Source: Methylopumilus sp026399645
Lineage (GTDB): Bacteria; Pseudomonadota; Gammaproteobacteria; Burkholderiales; Methylophilaceae
Length of the DNA stretch: 64,000 nucleotides
Reading direction: 5' to 3' (one strand)
Assembly (NCBI RefSeq): GCF_965184065.1
Contig: NZ_OZ239098.1
This document shows, in pieces, positions 57,896 through 64,000 of the stretch; the stretch's first letter is position 1; every line of letters starts with the position of its first letter. A model generated the notes under the pieces. It did no database searches, was not told the DNA's origin, and saw only the letters and a list, made by a program, of their open reading frames with translations. Made by a program: the position numbers and the translations under genes.

Positions 57896-59229
57896 AATTC
57901 ATTCCAAATACACTTCTCGCTAGATTTCTTATTCTTATCGCAACAGCGCTTATCATTGCGCAGGTTGTGTCAATTCGAATATTTGACTATTTTGAAAGAG
58001 GTCCCAGAGCTGAAGCAATCGCTCAGGAAATTGAAACAGTTATAAATTTCACAAGAGCTTCTCTGATATCTTCAAGAGAAGATAAGAGACTTGCACTTAT
58101 ATCCGAGTTATCGTCTAAGGGTGAGATAAGGATTTATCCAGCCTATTATTTTGAAGATATTGAACCCTTACCCCCGGATCCTTTTTTAAAAGTTGTTGCA
58201 GGTAAGATTAAAGAAAGACTTGGTGAAAATACTATCGTGACTACTAATCACTATGGTGTACCAGGTCTTTGGGTCAGCTTCTCTATTGATCAAGATGAAT
58301 TTTGGGCGGTAATTCCAACCCCAGGTGACAGAGCATTCCCATGGCATTGGATCGGCTGGGGCATTATTGTTGCAGGGCTTTCAATTATTGGCGCCTATGC
58401 AACTGCAACAAGAATAAATCGCCCACTTAATCTTTTAATTCAGGCCACTGAAAAACTTAAAAAGGGTGAAATACCCGAAAAACTTCCTTTGGATAGCGTG
58501 ACTGAATTCCGCACTATGAGCCAAGCCTTTAATGAAATGGCTACAAGTTTGGGTAAGGTAGATCAAGAGAGAAAAGTTCTTTTAGCAGGAGTGTCTCATG
58601 ACATAAGGACCCCACTGACCAGGCTAAGGATTGCTATTGAAATGTTGCCTAAAAAAATTGCGAGTGAGCTTAAAAAAAGTATGGAGGAGGATATCCTAGA
58701 AATAGATAATATTCTGAATCAATTTATAGATTATGTTCGAGGATTTAATCAAGAGGCAACAGTCACAACAAATCTAAATGATTTTTTTAGTCATATGAAA
58801 AATCAACATCAAATACTTAACCGTAATATTGTTCTTGTGAGTAATTTAAAAATACCAATCTTCTATGACATAAAACCAATCTCATTTAGAAGGTTATTTG
58901 ATAATCTTATTAATAATGCTTTTTCCTACTCCACGGGCGAAGTAGTAATTACTATTAGAAAACATAAAGAAAATATCTCAATTTCTGTTCTCGATGATGG
59001 CCCGGGTATTCCGCCAGATCATATCCAAAGGCTTCTAAAGCCCTTTGAAAGATTTGATGTGATATCAATAAATAAAAAACAAATAGCCAATAATCGAGAG
59101 GGTTGTGGGCTTGGGTTAGCAATCGTTGACAAAATTACTGAAGCTCACAATGGTAAATTAGTAATCTCAAATCGTGCTAAAAAAGGCTTAGAGGTAAAAA
59201 TCATACTGCCTTTAATTAGTGAAAGCTAA
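57892..59229 (+). CDS. envZ: Osmosensor histidine kinase EnvZ
   Basis: Sensor kinase/phosphatase for OmpR. 445 residues. Topology: TM1 about 9-29, periplasmic domain about 30-150, TM2 about 152-172, HAMP 173-225, DHp with H-box LLAGVSHDIRTPLTRLR (His236), then the ATP-binding domain with N-box FDNLINNAFSYS, G1 DDGPGIP and G2 GCGLGLAIV. Start is TTG 57892, overlapping the ompR TGA. The stop shares 4 bp with cysG on the opposite strand. Confidence 0.94.
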   Translation: MKFIPNTLLARFLILIATALIIAQVVSIRIFDYFERGPRAEAIAQEIETVINFTRASLISSREDKRLALISELSSKGEIRIYPAYYFEDIEPLPPDPFLKVVAGKIKERLGENTIVTTNHYGVPGLWVSFSIDQDEFWAVIPTPGDRAFPWHWIGWGIIVAGLSIIGAYATATRINRPLNLLIQATEKLKKGEIPEKLPLDSVTEFRTMSQAFNEMATSLGKVDQERKVLLAGVSHDIRTPLTRLRIAIEMLPKKIASELKKSMEEDILEIDNILNQFIDYVRGFNQEATVTTNLNDFFSHMKNQHQILNRNIVLVSNLKIPIFYDIKPISFRRLFDNLINNAFSYSTGEVVITIRKHKENISISVLDDGPGIPPDHIQRLLKPFERFDVISINKKQIANNREGCGLGLAIVDKITEAHNGKLVISNRAKKGLEVKIILPLISES

Positions 59230-60605
59230 TTAAACCAATTTAGTTTCTTTCGAAGTTTGACTACATTCCCAATAATAATAAGAGAGGGTGATTTTAATTT
59301 TTCTTTTTTCACCTTTTGCGCAATATTAGAAAGAGCTCCCGTTATCACTCTCTGTTGCGAAGTTGTTCCTTGTTCAACAACAGCGATTGGTAAATCTTTT
59401 GGGGCGCCATGTTTAACTAATTCAACGCATATTTGTGAAAGTGCTAAAAGTCCCATGTAAATCACAATAGTTTGATTTGGTTTAGCGAGCGAATCCCATT
59501 CAAGCGTCAATCTTTCATCTTTCATATGCCCTGTAACAAATGTGCAAGACTGCGCATAATCTCTATGCGTTAAGGGAATACCTGCATAACTTGAGACACC
59601 ATTGGCAGCAGAAATGCCTGGTACAACTTGAAATGGAATTTTATGTTCCATAAGCATTTCTATTTCTTCGCCGCCTCTACCAAAAATAAAAGGGTCACCA
59701 CCTTTTAAACGCAAAACACGCTTGCCTTTTTTTGCTAACTTTACAAGCAATTGATTAATTTTGTCTTGTGGCAAAGTATGTCTGTCTCTTTCCTTGCCGA
59801 CGTAAATTAACTCTGCATCACGTCTCACAAGATTTAATACATCCTTACTGACAAGCTTGTCATAAACACATACATCTGATCGCTGCATTAAATGTAGAGC
59901 TCTAAATGTGAGCAAATCTGGGTCACCAGGTCCACCACCAACCAAGAAAACTTCTCCCTGTTTTTTTTGTATGCCATTCTTTTTTACCAAGGCTATTAAT
60001 TGCTGAGTACTCATTTTTTTAGTTTGATTGAGAAACTGCCTGACTAAAGGATGATCAATAAAATTTTCCCAGAAGATTCTTCTGGATTGCGTAGTTTCAT
60101 ATCGGCCTTTGATGCTATCTCTCATGGAACCCATGATAGAAGCAAGCTTACTAAAGTTATGAGGAATCAAAGCTTCAATTTTTTCACGAACAAATTTAGC
60201 TAATACAGGGGCATTGCCCTCGCTCGAAATTGCAATTAATAAAGGTGATCGATCTATAATCGACCCCATTGTAAATGTACAAAGAGCGGGCTCATCAACT
60301 ACGTTGACTGGGATATTAAGGGCTTGAGCAGTTTTAGAGACCAGGGAATTAACTTTTTTATTATCAGTCGCTGCAACAACAAGTACCGAATTAGTTATGT
60401 CATTTTTCTCAAAAGGCTTTATTTTGACTTGAATTTTTTTTAACTTTTGATAATGCTTTAATTCAGTACATAATTTAGAAGCGATGACAGTAATCTTTGC
60501 GTCAGCCTTAAGAAGCATATCAATCTTTCTTAAAGCAACATCCCCTCCCCCAATAACCAAAACCGGCTTATGTATCAAATTAATAAAAATCGGGAAACTT
60601 TTCAT
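59226..60605 (-). CDS. cysG: Siroheme synthase CysG (trifunctional)
   Basis: Makes siroheme from uroporphyrinogen III: SAM-dependent bismethylation plus NAD-dependent dehydrogenation and ferrochelation. 459 residues. N-terminal domain with VIGGGDVALRK (GGGDVA at 19-24) and SPLLIAISSEGNAPVLAKFVREKIEALIP; from about residue 215 the SUMT domain with GEVFLVGGGPGDPDLLTFRALHLMQRSDVCVYDKLVS, LKGGDPFIFGRGGEE and PLTHRDYA. Length and order match E. coli CysG. Needed for sulfite/nitrite reductase cofactors. Stop overlaps envZ. Confidence 0.95.
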   Translation of the reverse strand: MKSFPIFINLIHKPVLVIGGGDVALRKIDMLLKADAKITVIASKLCTELKHYQKLKKIQVKIKPFEKNDITNSVLVVAATDNKKVNSLVSKTAQALNIPVNVVDEPALCTFTMGSIIDRSPLLIAISSEGNAPVLAKFVREKIEALIPHNFSKLASIMGSMRDSIKGRYETTQSRRIFWENFIDHPLVRQFLNQTKKMSTQQLIALVKKNGIQKKQGEVFLVGGGPGDPDLLTFRALHLMQRSDVCVYDKLVSKDVLNLVRRDAELIYVGKERDRHTLPQDKINQLLVKLAKKGKRVLRLKGGDPFIFGRGGEEIEMLMEHKIPFQVVPGISAANGVSSYAGIPLTHRDYAQSCTFVTGHMKDERLTLEWDSLAKPNQTIVIYMGLLALSQICVELVKHGAPKDLPIAVVEQGTTSQQRVITGALSNIAQKVKKEKLKSPSLIIIGNVVKLRKKLNWFN

Positions 60606-60630
60606 AGCATCATTTTACATGTTCATTGAA

Positions 60631-60664
60631 AGGTAAATCTTATCTAAAATGCAATAATTTACCT
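60631..60664. promoter_or_regulatory. 8-bp inverted repeat between cysG and miaB
   Basis: AGGTAAAT (60631-60638) and ATTTACCT (60657-60664), perfect over 8 bp with an 18-nt spacer. It lies 26 nt upstream of cysG and 74 nt upstream of miaB in a 132-nt divergent region. May be an operator for a dimeric regulator or a stem-loop in a leader. A weak TATACT -10 for miaB lies at 60689-60694. No known consensus is matched. Confidence 0.35.
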
Positions 60665-60737
60665 GTATTATTAATCACTTAAAGCCACTATACTTAAAAT
60701 ATTCTAATTTTGATCCACCATCTATTCCTGAAGTTTT

Positions 60738-62060
60738 ATGCTTAAAAAAGTTTTTATCAAAACATTCGGCTGTCAAATGAATGAGTATGACTCATCAAAA
60801 ATGCAAGATATATTAAATCAGGCCCACGCAAGCTCTAAGACAGAAAATCCCGAAGAAGCAGATCTTATTATTTTAAATACATGTTCTGTAAGAGAAAAGG
60901 CTGAAGAAAAAATATACAGCCATCTTGGCGAGTATGAAGCCCTTAAGAAAATTAATCCAAACCTTCTGATTGCAATTGGTGGATGTGTTGGAAGCCAGGA
61001 AGGAGAAAATATTCTTAAGCGAGCCCCTTTTGTGGATCTTATTTTTGGCCCACAAACGCTTCATCGATTACCAGATCTAGTAAGCAAAAGAAGATCGGCT
61101 GGGTTGTCACAAGTTGACATTTCTTTCCCAGAGATAGAAAAGTTTGATTATTTGCCTCCCCCTAGTTTTACCGGTGCTTCAGCCATGGTTTCAATTATTG
61201 AAGGCTGCAGTAAATATTGTTCGTTCTGTGTCGTCCCTTATACGAGAGGTGAAGAAATCTCGAGGCCTTTTGAGGATGTATTAGCCGAAGTGATTCATCT
61301 AGCTTCCTTGGGCGCAAAAGAAATAACTTTACTAGGACAAAATGTTAATGCCTATCGATCACTTACTAAGAAGGGAACGCCTGCTGATCTTGCTTTACTT
61401 ATAGAATATATATCTGAGATTGATGAAATTAAACGTATTAAATTCACAACAAGCCATCCTAATGAAATGAATGACAACCTTCTTGAATGTTTTGGAAAAT
61501 TTCCAAAACTTGCCACTCACCTGCATTTGCCAATTCAATCGGGCTCAGATCGTATATTGTCAGCCATGAAAAGAAATTACACGGCGTTGGAGTATAAAAA
61601 TATTATAAGAAAATTAAAAAAGAATTGTCCTCAAATTTCAATAAGCTCTGATTTTATTATCGGATTTCCCAATGAAACAGACGCCGATTTTGAGCTGACA
61701 AAAAAAATTATGGAAGAAGTGCAATTTGACTTCAGTTTTAGTTTTTTATACAGCCCAAGACCTGGAACTCCAGCCTCATATATTCATGATGCAATTCCTC
61801 ATGAGATAAAATTAAAAAGGTTGAAGGAATTACAATCAATGAATGAGGCTCAAGGTAAGGCGATAAGCCACCTTATGTTAGGGACGAAGCAGCGCATTCT
61901 CATTGATGGTCAGTCATGGAAAAATCCAGCTGAAATGGCTGGTAAAACAGATAATAATAGGGTGGTTGATATTAAAACTGATAAATCATTTATTAATCAA
62001 TTTGTAGATGTAATAATTACTGAGGTAACTTCGAAAAGGCTTCGCGGAGAAATTATTTAA
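60738..62060 (+). CDS. miaB: tRNA-2-methylthio-N6-dimethylallyladenosine synthase MiaB
   Basis: Radical SAM methylthiotransferase modifying A37 of tRNAs that read UNN codons. 440 residues. N-terminal UPF0004 domain with cluster cysteines Cys12, Cys49 and Cys83; radical-SAM CxxxCxxC at Cys157, Cys161 and Cys164 (GCSKYCSFC); TRAM domain at the C-terminus (about 372-437). KTFGCQMNEYDS is diagnostic of MiaB. phoH follows after 1 nt, starting a miaB-phoH-ybeY-corC unit. Confidence 0.97.
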   Translation: MLKKVFIKTFGCQMNEYDSSKMQDILNQAHASSKTENPEEADLIILNTCSVREKAEEKIYSHLGEYEALKKINPNLLIAIGGCVGSQEGENILKRAPFVDLIFGPQTLHRLPDLVSKRRSAGLSQVDISFPEIEKFDYLPPPSFTGASAMVSIIEGCSKYCSFCVVPYTRGEEISRPFEDVLAEVIHLASLGAKEITLLGQNVNAYRSLTKKGTPADLALLIEYISEIDEIKRIKFTTSHPNEMNDNLLECFGKFPKLATHLHLPIQSGSDRILSAMKRNYTALEYKNIIRKLKKNCPQISISSDFIIGFPNETDADFELTKKIMEEVQFDFSFSFLYSPRPGTPASYIHDAIPHEIKLKRLKELQSMNEAQGKAISHLMLGTKQRILIDGQSWKNPAEMAGKTDNNRVVDIKTDKSFINQFVDVIITEVTSKRLRGEII

Positions 62061-62061
62061 T

Positions 62062-63015
62062 ATGGGCATGGAATTCAATTTACCTTCTGACAATAATAGG
62101 CAGCTATCTAATTTATGTGGTGTATTGGATCAAAACCTAAAACAAATTGAAGCGGCTATGGAAGTTGATATTGTAAGACGCGGATCAAATTTCGTTGTCA
62201 ACGGTTCCTCAAAAAATGTCAAAGCTGTAGCCACGCTTATTCAAAAATTTTATAAACAAGCGGGTGATCCTATTGAATTGGAAGATATTCAATTAGGTCT
62301 TGTTGAAATAAATAAATTTGAAAAAGTGATAAAAGCAACCGCAGAAATTAATGAGCTCAAAACAAAACGAAGTGATCTAAGAGGCAGAACGCCAAGACAA
62401 AATGCATATTTAAAGAATATACAAGATTTTGATATTACTTTTGGCATTGGGCCTGCAGGTACAGGCAAAACATATCTTGCTGTTGCAAGTGCTGTGGATG
62501 CCATTAATCGAGATAAAATTAAACGTATCGTCTTAGTCAGGCCTGCTGTAGAAGCTGGGGAGAGATTAGGCTTTCTTCCAGGCGATCTAGCACAAAAAGT
62601 AAACCCTTATTTAAGGCCTCTTTACGATGCGCTTTATGATCTAGCAGGTTACGATAATGTTCATAAAATGATTGATAAAAGTGTTATCGAGATCGCCCCA
62701 TTAGCTTATATGAGGGGGCGCACACTAAACCAAAGTTTTATTATTTTAGATGAAGCACAGAACACAACCCCTGAACAAATGAAGATGTTTTTGACACGCA
62801 TTGGCTTTGGATCAAAAGCTGTAATTACAGGAGATATTACGCAAATTGACTTGGCAAAAGGTCAAAAAAGCGGGCTGATAGAAGCCAAGAAAATTTTATC
62901 TAAAGTTAAGGGTATTGCATTCACTCACTTCTTATCTGAAGATATAGTAAGGCATCCGCTTGTCCAAAAAATTATCAATGCTTATGAAAACTTTGAGAAA
63001 AAAGAAAGTAACTAA
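62062..63015 (+). CDS. ybeZ: PhoH-family ATPase (YbeZ)
   Basis: P-loop ATPase associated with YbeY in RNA metabolism. 317 residues. Seen: N-terminal KH-like region, Walker A GPAGTGKT at 130-137, VRPAVEAGERLGFLPGD, and Walker B FIILDEAQNTT near 224. Start ATG 62062, with a second ATG at 62068 also possible. Positioned between miaB and ybeY with gaps of 1 and 10 nt, the conserved order in proteobacteria. Confidence 0.95.
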   Translation: MGMEFNLPSDNNRQLSNLCGVLDQNLKQIEAAMEVDIVRRGSNFVVNGSSKNVKAVATLIQKFYKQAGDPIELEDIQLGLVEINKFEKVIKATAEINELKTKRSDLRGRTPRQNAYLKNIQDFDITFGIGPAGTGKTYLAVASAVDAINRDKIKRIVLVRPAVEAGERLGFLPGDLAQKVNPYLRPLYDALYDLAGYDNVHKMIDKSVIEIAPLAYMRGRTLNQSFIILDEAQNTTPEQMKMFLTRIGFGSKAVITGDITQIDLAKGQKSGLIEAKKILSKVKGIAFTHFLSEDIVRHPLVQKIINAYENFEKKESN

Positions 63016-63025
63016 TTAACTTCAC

Positions 63026-63481
63026 ATGGAACCGAAACCGATCATTGCAATACAAGATATGGTGCATACAAAACCGATATTAAAAAAAACACAATGTCTA
63101 AAATGGCTTACGTCTGTCGTTGATAAAAATGCTGAGATTACAATTCGAATCGTAGATAACGATGAATCACAAAACCTAAACAATATATATCGTAAAAAAA
63201 AATATCCTACCAATGTACTTTCTTTTCTTGTGGATGATGAGGTTCATTTAATTGGCGATATTGTACTGTGCGCTCCGGTCATTGAAAAAGAAGCGCTTGA
63301 GCAATCTAAAAAACTTGAGGCCCATTACGCACATCTTATTATCCATGGCGCACTTCATTTATATGGTTACGACCACGAAAATAAAAAAGATGCTGATATT
63401 ATGGAAGCTAAAGAAATTAAAATTTTAACTGGGTTAGGCTATAAAAATCCTTATCTTATAGAAGAGAGTACATCGCAATGA
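63026..63481 (+). CDS. ybeY: Endoribonuclease / rRNA maturation factor YbeY
   Basis: Zinc-dependent factor in 16S rRNA 3' end maturation and ribosome quality control. 151 residues. Metal motif HGALHLYGYDH with His107, His111 and His117, and YPTNVLSFLVDDEVHLIGDIVLCAPVI before it. Standard length. Overlaps corC by 4 bp (ATGA). Confidence 0.96.
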   Translation: MEPKPIIAIQDMVHTKPILKKTQCLKWLTSVVDKNAEITIRIVDNDESQNLNNIYRKKKYPTNVLSFLVDDEVHLIGDIVLCAPVIEKEALEQSKKLEAHYAHLIIHGALHLYGYDHENKKDADIMEAKEIKILTGLGYKNPYLIEESTSQ

Positions 63482-64000
63482 GCGAATTAAAGAAGTCCAA
63501 TTTAATCGAACGCCTCAGCCACTTTCTTTTAAGAGGGCCTGAGGATCGCGAACAACTTTTTGAGTTGCTCAAATCATCATATGAAAAAAATTTAATGGAT
63601 GCTGATTCGCTTTCAATGATAGAGGGCGTGCTCCAAGTTTCAGAAATGCAAGTAAGGGATATTATGATTCCAAGATCTCAAATGGATGTAATTGATATCT
63701 CACACCCGCCGGAGAAATTTATCCCTTTTGTTATGGAAACAGCTCACTCTCGCTTTCCTGTAATTGAAGATGATAAAAATGATGTGATTGGCATTTTACT
63801 TGCTAAAGATCTTCTTAAATACTATGCAGGTGATGACTTTGAAATTAGGGATATGTTACGCCCTGCTGTATTTATTCCTGAATCTAAAAGACTCAATGTC
63901 CTTCTTAAAGAGTTTAGAGGAAGTAGAAATCATATTGCTATCGTCGTAGATGAGTACGGTGGTGTTTCTGGGATGGTTACGATCGAGGATGTGTTAGAGC
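63478..64000 (+). CDS. ybeX: CorC/YbeX-type CBS-domain protein (3' partial)
   Basis: N-terminal 174 residues of a CBS-pair protein of the CorC/HlyC family; the frame runs off the window. Seen: an N-terminal basic segment and helical region, then QVSEMQVRDIMIPRSQMDVIDI and SRFPVIEDDKNDVIGILLAKDLLKYY, both CBS signatures, followed by HIAIVVDEYGGVSGMVTIEDVLE. The start ATG 63478 overlaps the ybeY stop (ATGA). Family roles include Mg2+/Co2+ efflux and, in E. coli, ribosome-related functions with YbeYZ. An lnt gene is expected downstream but is outside the window. Confidence 0.93.
   Translation, partial: MSELKKSNLIERLSHFLLRGPEDREQLFELLKSSYEKNLMDADSLSMIEGVLQVSEMQVRDIMIPRSQMDVIDISHPPEKFIPFVMETAHSRFPVIEDDKNDVIGILLAKDLLKYYAGDDFEIRDMLRPAVFIPESKRLNVLLKEFRGSRNHIAIVVDEYGGVSGMVTIEDVLE

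Noticed and set aside
1..64000. CRISPR arrays, insertion sequences, prophage or toxin-antitoxin modules
   Set aside because: No repeated spacer-repeat pattern, transposase, integrase or terminal inverted repeats were found; gene content and codon use look uniform core chromosome.

Overview
The window reads as an uninterrupted piece of core chromosome from a small-genome, AT-rich Gram-negative bacterium. The gene order (dapB-carA-carB-greA, rlmE-ftsH-folP-glmM, nadK next to hrcA-hemH, ftsY-ftsE-ftsX-rpoH, DUF971-ubiE-ubiJ-ubiB, lolB-ispE-tRNA-prs-rplY-pth-ychF, miaB-phoH-ybeY-corC) and the protein sequences point to a betaproteobacterium. My best guess is a streamlined Methylophilaceae member (OM43 / Methylopumilus-like). 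That is inference: no methanol dehydrogenase or RuMP-specific gene lies in the window. An edd-eda Entner-Doudoroff pair is present and would fit a RuMP methylotroph. I see no insertion sequence, prophage, CRISPR array, integrase or attachment site, and no stretch over about 180 bases without a gene.

Layout. 1-962: 3' end of pstB and a small membrane protein. 959-13160 (nearly all minus strand): glmM, folP, ftsH, rlmE, a DUF4149 protein, greA, carB, carA, dapB, bamE, with yhbY divergent from rlmE. 13230-16192: fur, then recN and nadK facing it. 16374-22527: hrcA-hemH and the ADP-heptose/LPS core genes hldD-gmhA-hldE-waaF. 22524-25655 (minus): edd-eda-HAD phosphatase. 25801-30555: waaC, grpE, dnaK, dnaJ. 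30560-34912 (minus): gloA, ferredoxin, coaD, rsmD and an M16 peptidase pair. 35006-43472: ftsYEX, rpoH, ubiquinone genes and a sodium/solute symporter. 43469-48279 (minus): mutM and a four-gene Gld-like ABC exporter unit. 48435-55332: TPR protein, lolB, ispE, tRNA-Gln, prs, rplY, pth, ychF, tRNA-Met. 55337-57009 (minus): FemAB-like protein and an EF-hand protein. 57149-64000: ompR-envZ, cysG on the opposite strand, then miaB-phoH-ybeY-corC, cut by the window end.

How it fits together. The window holds most of a heat-shock circuit: the HrcA repressor gene, a near-perfect CIRCE operator in front of rpoH, and sigma32-type promoters in front of grpE and of dnaK. This suggests a cascade in which HrcA restrains rpoH and sigma32 then drives the chaperones. 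A second regulatory site of interest is a pair of OmpR-type half-sites, 10 bp apart, over the -35 of ompR-envZ. Envelope biogenesis is heavily represented (glmM, heptose/LPS genes, lolB, bamE, ftsEX).

Compaction is visible throughout. Five convergent gene pairs overlap by exactly 4 bp, many genes in operons overlap or sit within a few bases, and TTG start codons are common (13 of about 67 genes). Start codons were reassigned where homology, Shine-Dalgarno position or overlap argued for it. All functional names rest on recognised motifs and family knowledge; no database search was run.
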